A stretch of 64,000 nt of DNA from Sphingobacterium sp. SGR-19 (GCF_011043555.1 NZ_JAAKGS010000001.1:310001-374000), one strand, 5' to 3'; shown: positions 1 through 9,592, numbered from the stretch's first letter. Numbers and translations are program-made. Notes: generated by a model not told the origin, from the letters alone.

Positions 1-28
1 CCGAACCAACAATCCCGGCTCTGGCCAT
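1..28 (-). CDS. Possible start of a second ABC half-transporter (partial)
   Basis: A minus-strand ATG lies three bases beyond the stop of the ABC transporter gene that precedes it in transcription order. It reads MARAGIVGS before the window ends. Nine residues cannot identify a protein. Siderophore ABC transporters of the YbtPQ/IrtAB type are normally encoded as adjacent pairs, so a second half-transporter is the natural guess, but this is inferred only from context. Confidence 0.3.
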
Positions 29-31
29 AAA

Positions 32-1882
32 CTATATAATTTCTTTATCATATCGATTTTGATTTTTTTGTTGTGAATTCCACATACGGCTATAAAGACC
101 ATTAGCGATGATCAATTCTTTGTGCTTTCCGGTTTCAACGATTTGGCCATCGTCAATGACGATGATTTGATCGGCTTCCTGAATGGTGTGCAGCCGATGA
201 GCAATGACAATCATTGTTTTTCCCGAGGCAAGCTTTGACAATGCTTGCTGTACAGCTAACTCGCTATCGGGATCTAGAGATGCGGTAGCCTCATCGAGAA
301 TGACAATAGGGGCGCCCGACAAAATTGCTCTGGCGATAGTGAGTCGCTGGCGTTCCCCTCCCGACAACCCGCTAGAACCGGAACCTAAGACAGTATCATA
401 CCCATTTGGCAATTGTTCGATAACGTGATGGATTTGAGCCGCTTGCGCGGCGTCTTTAATTTCGGCAAGTGTTGCTCCGGATTTACCGATGCGAATATTT
501 TCGGCAACGGTGTCTCGGAGCAGTACGACATCCTGAAAAACCAAGGACATCGATGATAGCAAGCGGTTTGATGGTATTGATCGTATGTCTGCACCACCTA
601 TAGATATGGATCCAGCTGTCACGTCGTAGAAGCGAGGTAACAAATTGGCTAATGTTGATTTTCCTGCCCCGGATGGCCCCACTAGTGCTGTGACAGTTCC
701 AGGCTCACAGGTCAAATTGATGTTTTTCAAAACCATATTTTGTCCGTCATAGGCGAAAGACACATCATTAAACGATATCTGATACCCGTTCATTGTTTGG
801 AACTGCAACGGTTCGGGCAACGGTTTTCGATTCAATAGATTTTCTACATTTCCGGCGGACAGCCGCCCCTTACGTAGACCCTGCGACCCATGTATTGCCG
901 GTACAATTGACGTCGGCATTCCAATTCCGACAACCAGAAATGGAATCAGGTCACCCATGCTGAGCGAGCCGGAACGAACAAAAAGCAACCCCGACACCAT
1001 CACTACTCCGAATATCGTCATCTCGGACGCCAGTAGTCTAGCTATTGCGGAGCTATATTTGGTTTCAGACACCCATGCAGCCATTGCTTTCGTATGTTCA
1101 TCCACCGCTTTCGCAAATCGTTGCATCATTCGACCGCCTGTGCCGAATGTTTTCACAACGCTTATACCATCCGCATATTCCACACTAGCCGAGCTTATCC
1201 GCGCTTCTGCGGCAAGCAGCTTGCCCATGTGCAACGTCATGGAACGCATGGCGATCCGGTAGAAAACAAACATGAACACAAGTACAGAAATTGTTATCAG
1301 GCCCAGTCGCCAATCAACCACTAACAAGTAGGCGCTTCCTATTAGTATAGCAACCGCTGCGCCAACGGTTTCACGCAAGGAATGGGCAATTAGTTGATGC
1401 ATCTCTTCAAGATCATTTGTCATAACTTTCTTTACAGCCGAGGAGCCTTTATATCGGAACCACCCCAACGGGAGTATTCCTAAATGTCTAACGATACGTA
1501 GACGTATGTCGTGTAGAATTTCGGCATCTGCATAATGGCCAATACGTGATGAAAAGAACGTAAGCAATAGACGTAGGGACGCGCCAGTTAACCCGACGGT
1601 AACCCAGAACCAAAGTGTGTCGGATTCATACGAGCCATCCGATAAACTTAAAGTGAGTCGGCCAATCTCCGCAATGGCTATATACGGAGCCAAACCAACT
1701 GCCGCTGCAATAGCGGACAACGATGTCGCGAATATTAACTTTTTACGAACGGGTTTCAATAGACGAGCTAAAGCGCCGGCACTCATGAGAAAGGGGTGAT
1801 CATCTGTAGAGACTGTTTGTGATCCATATCGTTTCCTTGGATTTTCATTTGGATCTGTCGTATCAATCAGGTTATCTATCAT
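32..1882 (-). CDS. ABC transporter, fused membrane and ATPase domains, siderophore type
   Basis: This is a 616-residue ABC half-transporter. Residues about 45-330 form a six-helix exporter-type membrane domain. The ATPase follows with Walker A GPSGAGKST (402-410), a Q-loop Gln near 450, signature LSGGE (506-510), Walker B IVILDE (526-531) and an H-loop His near 562. All catalytic elements are intact. The exporter fold next to a PchR-like AraC regulator, and near an RhtX/FptX-like permease and a TonB receptor, resembles the YbtPQ/IrtAB/FagB group that imports iron-siderophores across the inner membrane. A drug or lipid exporter is the alternative. The gene diverges from the AraC gene, and another start codon follows 3 nt after its stop, suggesting an operon. 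Confidence 0.8.
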   Translation of the reverse strand: MIDNLIDTTDPNENPRKRYGSQTVSTDDHPFLMSAGALARLLKPVRKKLIFATSLSAIAAAVGLAPYIAIAEIGRLTLSLSDGSYESDTLWFWVTVGLTGASLRLLLTFFSSRIGHYADAEILHDIRLRIVRHLGILPLGWFRYKGSSAVKKVMTNDLEEMHQLIAHSLRETVGAAVAILIGSAYLLVVDWRLGLITISVLVFMFVFYRIAMRSMTLHMGKLLAAEARISSASVEYADGISVVKTFGTGGRMMQRFAKAVDEHTKAMAAWVSETKYSSAIARLLASEMTIFGVVMVSGLLFVRSGSLSMGDLIPFLVVGIGMPTSIVPAIHGSQGLRKGRLSAGNVENLLNRKPLPEPLQFQTMNGYQISFNDVSFAYDGQNMVLKNINLTCEPGTVTALVGPSGAGKSTLANLLPRFYDVTAGSISIGGADIRSIPSNRLLSSMSLVFQDVVLLRDTVAENIRIGKSGATLAEIKDAAQAAQIHHVIEQLPNGYDTVLGSGSSGLSGGERQRLTIARAILSGAPIVILDEATASLDPDSELAVQQALSKLASGKTMIVIAHRLHTIQEADQIIVIDDGQIVETGKHKELIIANGLYSRMWNSQQKNQNRYDKEII

Positions 1883-2003
1883 TATTATTTTATATTAATT
1901 CTAAATAGTGTATTTTTGGATATCATTACTGATACAAAATTCTGTATTTTAGGTACTGGTAGTCAACGTGCTGAGAAATACGATCAACGGGAAAGGAAAT
2001 AAT

Positions 2004-2936
2004 ATGGGATATCATCTAGCGTTAGATAATGAACGGTTCAGCTTGTCCAACCGATACTTTACGGAAAGCTTATCAAGGACTAATTACTCGATCGGACACA
2101 ATCATGTATCCATGGATTTGGTGGATGTTGCAAACCAAAATTTTCATATGACCTGGGGTACCTTCAGAGCGGCGACTGAATCGACGCTGACAGAACATTT
2201 CGATGCGCCGTCCATTGTATCTCATTTCCAATTATCTGATTCGACCAACGTAAAGGAATTTCATGTTTATCATCAACATCCAAGCATTTATACCCATGAT
2301 ATACCAAAAACAAAAAATGGTCAAAAGGACCAATTTTTTGAAGTTGCTATAGAATTATCTTTTTTTGAGAAAATGTATACTCCAGATAGTTGTTTCCTCG
2401 AAAAAATACAGCAACAACTCCTGCATCCCACTTATTCAGAAGAATTTTTTCGAGCGACAATCACACCTAAGATGAAAACAGTGATTATCGAAATGGGTAC
2501 GCATAGTTATAAAGGTCATTTAATGTCCGTTTATCTGGAGGCGAAAGCCATGGAACTTTTCCTTATGCAAATTCAAGAGTTGGATAGGCAAACTTCTCCG
2601 AAAAAGTGTAAATTATCTTCATATGATATAGCGTGCCTTCATGATGCTAAAAACTTTATTGAGCAACATTTCAACCAATACATTTCAATTGTGGGGCTGG
2701 CTCAGCAAGTGGGAATCAATCAAACCAAGCTTAAAGCCGGTTTCAAAGAGCTTTTCGGTAACACCGTTTTTGGTTTCATCCGCGACCTCCAAATGGAAAA
2801 AGCAAGGTATCTACTTCTTGACGAGAAAAGGTACGTGAGTGAGGTGGCAGACATAATAGGGTATAAACATGCACATCATTTTGCAGCTGCTTTCAAGCGT
2901 AAATACGGTGTTTTACCTAGCGAATTAAAAGGTTAG
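2004..2936 (+). CDS. AraC-family regulator, PchR-like
   Basis: This is an AraC/XylS transcriptional regulator of about 310 residues. The C-terminal ~85 residues hold two helix-turn-helix motifs (IVGLAQQVGINQTKLKAGF, then VSEVADIIGYKHAHHFAAAF). The FKELFGNTVFGFIRDLQMEKA segment between them is typical of PchR/YbtA-type siderophore regulators. The N-terminal ~220 residues would be the ligand-sensing part. I chose the ATG at 2004, which follows the purine-rich GGAAAGGAAAT, over an in-frame GTG 36 bases upstream. The divergent ABC transporter is the obvious target. Binding of a ferric siderophore is inferred from the family, not visible in the sequence. Confidence 0.82.
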   Translation: MGYHLALDNERFSLSNRYFTESLSRTNYSIGHNHVSMDLVDVANQNFHMTWGTFRAATESTLTEHFDAPSIVSHFQLSDSTNVKEFHVYHQHPSIYTHDIPKTKNGQKDQFFEVAIELSFFEKMYTPDSCFLEKIQQQLLHPTYSEEFFRATITPKMKTVIIEMGTHSYKGHLMSVYLEAKAMELFLMQIQELDRQTSPKKCKLSSYDIACLHDAKNFIEQHFNQYISIVGLAQQVGINQTKLKAGFKELFGNTVFGFIRDLQMEKARYLLLDEKRYVSEVADIIGYKHAHHFAAAFKRKYGVLPSELKG

Positions 2937-2956
2937 GTTTTTCCACTTATTTCGTA

Positions 2957-3796
2957 TTAATCGATGATCTGTAGTTCGCCAAGAAGTGCCTTTGAGACTG
3001 ATAACCTGCATGCTCCGAAATCATTTCGATTATTCCTACGGTTTTGCAAGAATCGGGACACAAAAATATATGAACTCTCTCCTTTTTCAATAAACCCAAC
3101 CCACCAGCCAGTATTGACATCATTGTCGCGCGTCCACCCCGTTTTGGAATATAATTGATAGGATTCGTTGATTTCAGTAGTCATCATCTTTTTGACGATA
3201 TCCATACTCCGTTTCGAAAAAGGTAGGCTGTCCTGTTGCAATCGCTTGAGAAATATTAGCTGTGCAAACGGTGTCACCTCAAATTTCCCAAAGTTCCAGA
3301 AATCCAAAGGTTCAGCAATTAATGTCGGGTCTCCGAACCCGCATAGAGCCAGATATTTTTCATAATTGGACCTGCCAATTTTTCGTGCAAGTTCTAAGAA
3401 AACCCACACTGCTGAACTTCTGAAAGCTTCGTCAATTGTCATATCATGATAAATATCTGGGCGGTATCCATATTTTACAGTGTCGGTAACGCCTGACCAC
3501 TTAACAGTGTAATATTCGTCAGGGATGACTCCGATCTCCAGCGCAATTAAACTGTTTATTATTTTAAATGTAGAGGCTGGAAGCGATGGATCGTTTATCG
3601 ATACAGTGTCAGAGGCAAAAAGTTTATCTTGCGTGGTATCATACACGAGCACTGTACCCTTCACTCCGCAATCATCAAAGTAACGCTGCGCATTCGGTAT
3701 ACTGCATAATTCCGACAAATCACGATAATCGACCTGTGCAAATGATTTCGAAAACAAACATACCACGACGACTACTAACCCTAATTTCACACACAT
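2957..3796 (-). CDS. Class D (OXA-type) beta-lactamase
   Basis: The 279-residue protein has a Sec signal peptide (about 1-20, cut after SFA) and the class D active-site motifs. These are STFK with the nucleophile Ser75 and the carboxylatable Lys78, SAV at 128-130, a Trp in DFWNFG that corresponds to OXA Trp154, and KTG at 218-220 followed by W. The usual YGN motif is FGD at 154-156, a departure from most OXA enzymes. It should hydrolyse beta-lactams in the periplasm; the spectrum cannot be predicted. It lies 10 nt after the DUF1801 gene on the same strand, so co-transcription is likely. A BlaR-type sensor domain is excluded because no membrane part is attached. Confidence 0.88.
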   Translation of the reverse strand: MCVKLGLVVVVVCLFSKSFAQVDYRDLSELCSIPNAQRYFDDCGVKGTVLVYDTTQDKLFASDTVSINDPSLPASTFKIINSLIALEIGVIPDEYYTVKWSGVTDTVKYGYRPDIYHDMTIDEAFRSSAVWVFLELARKIGRSNYEKYLALCGFGDPTLIAEPLDFWNFGKFEVTPFAQLIFLKRLQQDSLPFSKRSMDIVKKMMTTEINESYQLYSKTGWTRDNDVNTGWWVGFIEKGESSYIFVSRFLQNRRNNRNDFGACRLSVSKALLGELQIID

Positions 3797-3806
3797 ACCA
3801 ATCCTA

Positions 3807-4199
3807 TTATTTTAATCGCACTAGTTTACCTTTCCGTTTGACGACATTTTTATAATCCCACTGAATATCCCTAGCTTTTGAGAACCAACGAGATAATTCC
3901 TCTAAATTGAGTATGTCGACAGAATTAACATATATATGGGCATCCTTAAATTTTCCTGTTCCTGATACAAGTCGCTCTTCTTCAAAACTCTCGCCACTCC
4001 AAAACATCAACCTGATGCCACCTTTTAATTTATTATAACCAACAACAGGGTTGTCATCAAGAAACCATACCGGATGCCGATGCCAAATTTTGCTTGCAGC
4101 CTCTGGTAAAGCACGATCGATTTCTTCGGCGAGAAAAGTGCATATTCTTGCTTCCTCAGTAGGCAAACGTTCGTTATATAATTTGATATCTTTAGTCAT
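3807..4199 (-). CDS. DUF1801 family protein
   Basis: This is a 130-residue soluble protein. It matches the DUF1801/YdhG pattern: an early region with ALPEAASKIWHRHPVWFLDDNPVVGY, a central GIRLMFWSGESF strand pair, and a C-terminal Lys-rich end. The family has an iron-chaperone/frataxin-like fold, and its biochemical role is not settled. No signal peptide is seen, so it is probably cytoplasmic. It sits directly upstream of the OXA gene with a 10-nt gap. Nothing suggests a functional link to the lactamase beyond shared transcription. Confidence 0.7.
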   Translation of the reverse strand: MTKDIKLYNERLPTEEARICTFLAEEIDRALPEAASKIWHRHPVWFLDDNPVVGYNKLKGGIRLMFWSGESFEEERLVSGTGKFKDAHIYVNSVDILNLEELSRWFSKARDIQWDYKNVVKRKGKLVRLK

Positions 4200-4307
4200 A
4201 TGCGCAACTAATTAGTTTGGTTTAAATTTATACTTCTTTGGTAAATTTCCAAAAAACTTAACGCAATATTATCTACCAAAGCGTGATTTTCTTTCTATTT
4301 CCAATGT

Positions 4308-5006
4308 CTATTTATTACCTAACACGTTCCCTTCTTTATCCAATAGTTCGAATTTAGGTTCATCGTTCTCATCGATGTATACCCTAATTCTTGCGTTACC
4401 AAATTGATCGTTAATAAATAAGCCGACTTGGTTTTGATAGTTTTTCCCAACAAACATTCTATCTTCCATCCACAAACTGTCGGATTTCATTTCACTAATC
4501 AACTGCTCCCTCAATTCCTTGTCTTCTATAGCATTCAGTTCCATGTAGCGCTCATAACGTTCGTCAAAACCATCCTCTTTTTTATAATCCCAAATCTGAA
4601 GTCCGTATTTTCGCTTGTCATCAAAAGTATTCTCCTGATATTGTAATTGCATGATTTGGTCATCACGATATTGATCAACAGAAAGCACGAGCCCCGCCTG
4701 CTCTTCGTTACCATTATACAACAGTCCACCGCATTCATCTCCAATTGAATTAAAAAAAATAATCCCAGCTGGTCGTTCTCGCTGTGGCATTTCCCTGCCG
4801 TTGAGGATACCCGGGTGCTGTCGAGTTTCATTACTGATGACCATTCGAAGAGTATCTCCGGATTCATCGACGATATTTAGCCGCTTAACGGTAATCTCAT
4901 CTATATAATAGTCCTTCTCTTTTTCTTTAAATGCTACAAATACATAACAGAAGACGATGGACGTAAATAGGACGTTGAATATTGTCAAAAAAATATGTTT
5001 TTTCAT
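4308..5006 (-). CDS. Membrane-anchored hypothetical protein
   Basis: The 232-residue protein begins MKKHIF, followed by one hydrophobic helix (about 5-26), and then a hydrophilic, acidic domain. That domain is rich in beta-strand-like segments such as MVISNETRQHPGI, GIIFFNSIGDECGGLLYNG and ARIRVYIDENDEPKFELLD. This suggests a single-pass protein with an extracytoplasmic domain. I do not recognise the family. The gene stands alone between the lactamase pair and a RibD_C pseudogene. The reading frame is clean, so it is probably a real gene. Confidence 0.6.
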   Translation of the reverse strand: MKKHIFLTIFNVLFTSIVFCYVFVAFKEKEKDYYIDEITVKRLNIVDESGDTLRMVISNETRQHPGILNGREMPQRERPAGIIFFNSIGDECGGLLYNGNEEQAGLVLSVDQYRDDQIMQLQYQENTFDDKRKYGLQIWDYKKEDGFDERYERYMELNAIEDKELREQLISEMKSDSLWMEDRMFVGKNYQNQVGLFINDQFGNARIRVYIDENDEPKFELLDKEGNVLGNK

Positions 5007-5033
5007 AAATGTTGAGTATGTTATGTCATAGAT

Positions 5034-5345
5034 TTAGTTATCAACCTCGTAATATGGATCTACTGGCCCTGAACGGTATTGCTTTGCTATAGTTAGATGC
5101 AATCAAAGGCGCTGTTGTACCTCTTTAAACGAGGGAATTCTTTCACCCAAAATAATCGGGTTGATTCTTATCCGGATTTCATCTACCAATCCAAGGTTAA
5201 CCAGCGAAGTGGTCAATCCGGATCCTCCGAATAGCCAAATGTTTTTCCTCTTTGTAGATTTTAATTCAAGTACCCGCTTCTTTATGTCTTTACTAATTTT
5301 CATAAATCTAAAATACCATTCCATCGGTAAAAATAATCCATCCAT
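5034..5345 (-). pseudogene. RibD C-terminal/DHFR-like reductase remnant with in-frame stop
   Basis: The fragment carries KDIKKRVLELKSTK, NIWLFGGSGLTTSLVNLGLV and DEIRIRINPIILGE, the hallmark C-terminal half of the small DHFR/RibD_C reductase family (normally about 175 residues). After VQQRL the frame hits TGA (5103-5105). It then continues without shift for about 20 more codons (LHLTIAKQYRSGPVDPYYEV) to TAA. The continuation resembles the usual SG-x-V-x-x-x-YE family ending. The N-terminal ~85 residues are missing or unrecognisable. This is a decayed gene. Confidence 0.75.
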
Positions 5346-5463
5346 AAAATTTCTGATAACGTTTGAAGATTTGTTTATAACGCTACAGGATTTAATAGAG
5401 CTTAATCCCCTGGCAAAACTCGTAGCTATAGCATCAAATCCAAGCGCATTTTTTCCATTTCGT

Positions 5464-5835
5464 TTAACTCGTATATATCACTTGTTTTGTAGCGACTTGT
5501 AGTCTCTCCGATATGGACTTGATACGACAGAGTACGTTATCAACGTAGTGTTGCTGTGCCTCCAAATTATATTTTTCATTGAGGCGTGTGGTTAAATCAC
5601 CTACCATAAGTTCCAGTAGAATCCCCCCCTTGTTCTCTTTCACACTAAAAATATAATCTATATCATGTTCTATATCCCAATGCACGATCGTCTTCATTGC
5701 ATTAGATACATGAAGTTCCTTAAAAGAATCGAATCCTTTTTCCCACTCTTCAATGTATTTGTACTCCACCAATACGTCTTGAATTATAATCAAATCTGCG
5801 TCGATTGAAATCGAGCCCCTAACGAAATTTGTCAT
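5464..5835 (-). CDS. Small hypothetical protein, possibly SRPBCC-like
   Basis: From the internal ATG (MTNFVRGS) the protein has about 123 residues. The start ISIDADLIIIQDVLVEYKY, followed by an EEW, loosely resembles the opening beta-strand and helix of SRPBCC/polyketide-cyclase-like proteins, where residues before a Trp are conserved. The C-terminal half is helical and charged. The evidence is thin. The gene lies next to a RibD_C pseudogene and may itself be shortened. No operon partner is evident. Confidence 0.35.
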   Translation of the reverse strand: MTNFVRGSISIDADLIIIQDVLVEYKYIEEWEKGFDSFKELHVSNAMKTIVHWDIEHDIDYIFSVKENKGGILLELMVGDLTTRLNEKYNLEAQQHYVDNVLCRIKSISERLQVATKQVIYTS

Positions 5836-5883
5836 TAATATTATCTTTTGTTTTTTGATTACTTGCAAGTTCAGCCAAGCCAA

Positions 5884-6166
5884 GTCAATTTAAATTTTAA
5901 CAGCAAAACTAAAGGCATAAGATTTGTAAAACGCTCTTCGTTATAAAGTTGAACCAAATCAAATACCGAAATAAAAACCTATTAACCAGTAACTTATGGG
6001 TATACGTTTGTAAAGTCGCACAAATAGTTATCGTTCCATTTAGACGGCTACCCGAATTGTAATCAATGTTTTCATGTGGCGACTGATTCTACATTGTTAA
6101 TCAACACACTTAAATGGGGGGTAAACAATGAGGTACAGCGCACCTATATATGTAGAATAATTAAGA
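5884..6166. other. Intergenic region, nothing recognised
   Basis: These 283 bases between the SRPBCC-like gene and the membrane AraC gene are AT-rich. I see no convincing gene, repeat or hairpin with a T-tract. Confidence 0.5.
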
Positions 6167-7258
6167 CTAAACACTGCTTTTTCTATACTCTGTTGGTGTA
6201 TAGTTTGTCATTTTTTTGAAAGTGTTATTAAAGGAGGTTTTCGAATTAAATCCAGATTCATAAGCTATAACGAGGACATTTAAATGGTCATAATCTGAAT
6301 TTTTTAATAGTTCCTTGGCTTTGCGAACCCGATATCGATTAATAAAATTGAAGAAATTCTCTCCCATTGCGTTGTTTATTAAATAAGATAATTGGTGGGT
6401 AGTTAAATTCATTTGTTCAGCGAGCTTAACAAGATTGAGCTCACTATTGAGATAAGGCTTTTCGAGTTCCATAAGTCGGAGCAATTTTTCCTTTAGTTGA
6501 TGCAAGTCAGCATCCTCTATGACCTTGACCTTAGGAACGTCTGTTTGTTGCTCAATTAGTGTATTATTGCTGACGATGTCGGAGAGCTCTATTCCCTGAG
6601 GGTAGATCTCCTTTTGTCGAAGCGAATAAAATGCAACTAGATAAACTACCGCAACGAAGAATAGATTGATGTAGATACTGAGCGACTCTGCTTTCGTCAA
6701 AAAATTGTACGCCGTGACGATAGTTGCTGATCCGATAAAGCTATAAGTAATATATTTAATCCAACGCAGGTCTATTTTTTCGGTATAGGAATGAAAGGAC
6801 TTAATTGCACGCTGGTGTTTTAAAATTTTCGCATGTGCCCATATTATGTAAAATACGGAGTGCCCTAGGAAAAATACGATAGAGCCAACTTCAAATAACT
6901 CGTTTTTAACGCTTGGCCTAAATAATAGATATAATAAAAATACCGCGGGCGCAATGGCTATCCCTCCATGCTTCCAAGTTAACCTTGTGTCTGGTTCGGT
7001 ATAAAATTTGACACTTAAAAAGAAGGTTATTGGTACTAAAAATTGAAACGTCCTTAATATGATAAATACGGCACTTGTTGTATTGAGGTGTTCAGAAAAT
7101 AAAAGCTCATCAAGCCAGAAAGTCGACCATTGAAATGTAAAAATGCCAAATAATAGATTGGCTCTCCGATTAACGGACGTCACGTTACTGAGATGTAGAA
7201 ACGATAACAATAGCAATCCTCCTGCTATCAACATAGTGGCAATAAGATCTAGATTCAT
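6167..7258 (-). CDS. Membrane-bound AraC-type regulator (7TM-like sensor plus HTH)
   Basis: The protein has about 364 residues from MNLDLIATM. An alternative start 51 bases earlier overlaps the preceding MFS stop. The N-terminal ~215 residues contain roughly seven hydrophobic helices. A linker follows, then an AraC HTH domain (NLVKLAEQMNLTTHQLSYLI ... LNVLVIAYESGFNSKTSFNN) ending in the typical TPTEYRKS. This layout is common in Bacteroidota one-component membrane regulators. It is the last gene of a run TonB receptor - MFS - AraC on the minus strand and may control that siderophore-uptake set. The signal sensed is unknown. Confidence 0.75.
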   Translation of the reverse strand: MNLDLIATMLIAGGLLLLSFLHLSNVTSVNRRANLLFGIFTFQWSTFWLDELLFSEHLNTTSAVFIILRTFQFLVPITFFLSVKFYTEPDTRLTWKHGGIAIAPAVFLLYLLFRPSVKNELFEVGSIVFFLGHSVFYIIWAHAKILKHQRAIKSFHSYTEKIDLRWIKYITYSFIGSATIVTAYNFLTKAESLSIYINLFFVAVVYLVAFYSLRQKEIYPQGIELSDIVSNNTLIEQQTDVPKVKVIEDADLHQLKEKLLRLMELEKPYLNSELNLVKLAEQMNLTTHQLSYLINNAMGENFFNFINRYRVRKAKELLKNSDYDHLNVLVIAYESGFNSKTSFNNTFKKMTNYTPTEYRKSSV

Positions 7259-7298
7259 ATGTCTAAAATTACGCTTAAAATATAAATAAGGAAAATCA

Positions 7299-8495
7299 CT
7301 AAACAACATCTTCCCACTCGTTCGGTTTTATACTCTTGTATGTTGACATAAAAACTAGCTGTACCAAGATTATCCCCGCAATACATACAAATAGGACAGG
7401 ATATCCGAAATTTTGAGCAATATATCCCGACACGAATATTATCGGATTATAGAATAAGCTGGACAGAAAGTTTTGCAGTGAGTAATCTGTTGCCTCCACG
7501 CCACTTCGAACATGTCGCATAGCCACATCGTTTAATATCATGCCGGTTAAACCGAGCATACTACCCATAGCCAAGCATAGAAATATAATTATAGTTGTTT
7601 GTGAAGATGAAACATAGCTTAATAGAAATGCTGAGGCAATGGCTATGATATTGGCCACAATAGCAATTATCAACTTCGTCCGTATTTCTGCTCGCTTAAA
7701 AACAAGGCCAGCGACAAGTCCAGAAGCCACCGCAGCGCCCATGCCCCATATACCGAAAATATATCCGACTTCGGCGAGACCGAGACCTTTGTCTATCAAC
7801 TGAGGATTAGAAAAATAAAAAGCGACATTGGCAGGGATTTTCAATAAAAGCAAAAGAGGTATCCATTTTTTAAATTTAGCATCTTTAAAATATTCAAGCA
7901 TTTGTCGTATCGAAACGTCCGATCTTGTGTCCGGTTTCTTACTGTATTTATTATAACGGATTGTAGCTATCACCGGAATAAGTGTTACAACAGTCAGCAA
8001 TGTAATAGTTGCATCCCACCCCAATCGGTCATAGACAAGTAGTACTCCGCCACCGCCAATTAATAATCCAAAATACCCGCCACCTGCTTGTAACCCGTTC
8101 CCGATACTCTTTTCCTTATCCGTTAATGATGTAATTGCGAACGCATCCATGGCGATATCCTGTACACTCATACAAAAGATCGCAAGGGTAAACAATATAA
8201 GCAACCCGTATAAGTTATCGACGTATAGAAAGCTCGCCGGAAAAAGAAATAATGCATACAATATACTCGCAGTGGATACCCATTTGAAGTAACTGCTACC
8301 AAATCGATCTACGAGTGGCGCCCATAAGAAACTTAGGGCATAAGGAATCATAACAAGCGATAAATAGCCAATTTTATCCAATCCAATGCCTTCCGAACGC
8401 ATGATGGTTAGCAATGCCGTTCCCATAAATGCTATGGGGATGGATTGTGTGAAATATAATAAGCCAATAATAGCGTATTTAGCATTCGTCTTCAT
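7299..8495 (-). CDS. MFS permease, RhtX/FptX-like siderophore transporter
   Basis: This is a 398-residue MFS protein with about 12 membrane helices. Family features include LLYFTQSIPIAFMGTAL at the N-terminus, APLVDRFG after helix 2, and VQDIAMDAFAI in helix 4, seen in the AmpG/RhtX/FptX branch. RhtX and FptX move rhizobactin 1021 and ferri-pyochelin across the inner membrane. Its ATG overlaps the stop of the TonB receptor reading frame as ATGA, so the two were translated together. With the receptor broken, its substrate supply at the outer membrane may be lost. AmpG-like muropeptide transport is a less likely alternative. Confidence 0.75.
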   Translation of the reverse strand: MKTNAKYAIIGLLYFTQSIPIAFMGTALLTIMRSEGIGLDKIGYLSLVMIPYALSFLWAPLVDRFGSSYFKWVSTASILYALFLFPASFLYVDNLYGLLILFTLAIFCMSVQDIAMDAFAITSLTDKEKSIGNGLQAGGGYFGLLIGGGGVLLVYDRLGWDATITLLTVVTLIPVIATIRYNKYSKKPDTRSDVSIRQMLEYFKDAKFKKWIPLLLLLKIPANVAFYFSNPQLIDKGLGLAEVGYIFGIWGMGAAVASGLVAGLVFKRAEIRTKLIIAIVANIIAIASAFLLSYVSSSQTTIIIFLCLAMGSMLGLTGMILNDVAMRHVRSGVEATDYSLQNFLSSLFYNPIIFVSGYIAQNFGYPVLFVCIAGIILVQLVFMSTYKSIKPNEWEDVV

Positions 8496-9592
8496 CGATT
8501 CTGAAATCTAAGAGACAGAGTTAAGCCGTAATTTCCGGGGGCTCCGAGAACAACGAAAGGTGAACCCGAAGCATAAATACTTGAAATATATCGGTGGTTG
8601 AAAATATTTTTCATCCAGAAAGCGATTCCTATCTGTTGATAGTTTGCTTGAAGCCTCACGTTGAATAGCGGGTAAGATCGCTGGCTAATAGAGTTTGCGA
8701 TGTCAAAAGATTGAAATCCGATATGATTCCATTCTAGCCGGGCGGTACCAATGATTTTCGGAGCTATTGGACAGCTGTACTGTGCGACCAACATAGAAGT
8801 GAAATCAGGCTGGGAAAATGCAGCTAGGCTAGCGGAAAACTTGTTGGAGATCCCATTAAATTTGAATCCCATCTCCCAATTCCTTGAGAACTCTGGATTG
8901 TAGGTCAATAATGCCGGTATACTTGTTCTATTATTCAAGCCTCCCGCACGGAACCCTGTGGAATAGGTGGCATATAAAATAACCGCGTCCGTAGGTCTAA
9001 AACTCAAATTCAACTTCTGTGTGAACGCTGTGTATTTTCCCGTTATCCGCATACGTTGCTGGATTTCGGTATCAGGCGTTCCTTCCTTAATCATATCGGT
9101 TTGGGTATACATTAATTTGTTTTCCCAATCGTATCTTAACCCCGCTGTAATTTCCAGTTTTGGTAAGATCGTATAGGACATCTGGCCGAAAACTGCGATT
9201 CCCACATTATAAAATTGTGAGGGTGTCCGTAGTTGATATGGCGCATAGCTATTTCCATCGAACACGGCGTCTTCGCCAACATGTATCACGCCTATTTCCT
9301 TACGCTGATGAAAGTGGAGAAAACTTCCCACAGTCCAATATAAGTTAGGCATGCCGAGATTGTTGTTATCAAAACGTAATTCCTGTGTCAGCGTTCCCGA
9401 TGCATTATCGTTGGGCGAATCCACATACGCCGAACTGTTGATGTCTTGCGGAGTCCAATCAAAATCCCATCGACCATCTTTTATAAAACGGTTACTGTAT
9501 TGGTAAGCCGTGATGCTATGTATGTTAAACCACCTGTTGTGGTTTTTCATACTTAGTCTTGAGAAATCCAAACCCACATTATTTAGAATCAT
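8492..9592 (-). pseudogene. TonB-dependent siderophore receptor, truncated
   Basis: The ~366 residues correspond only to the C-terminal beta-barrel of a TonB receptor. Visible pieces are LGLRYDWENK-like strands, LNLSFRPTDAVILYATYSTGF, and the terminal barrel segment ending in LTLSLRF with a final aromatic. There is no signal peptide, TonB box or plug, and full receptors are about twice this length. A join near PDFTSMLVAQYSCPIAPKI also appears to skip several strands, so an internal deletion is likely. The frame is still open and its stop overlaps the MFS start. It is unlikely to work as a receptor. Confidence 0.72.

Noticed and set aside
1094..1324. Plus-strand frames inside the ABC transporter gene
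   Set aside because: Shadow frames opposite a well-supported coding sequence.
1904..1916. TAGTGTATTTTTG as a third Nudix operator
   Set aside because: Only the left half-site matches; no right arm follows.
1968..2003. Upstream GTG start for the PchR-like regulator
   Set aside because: The downstream ATG has a purine-rich leader and the extra residues do not look like family sequence.
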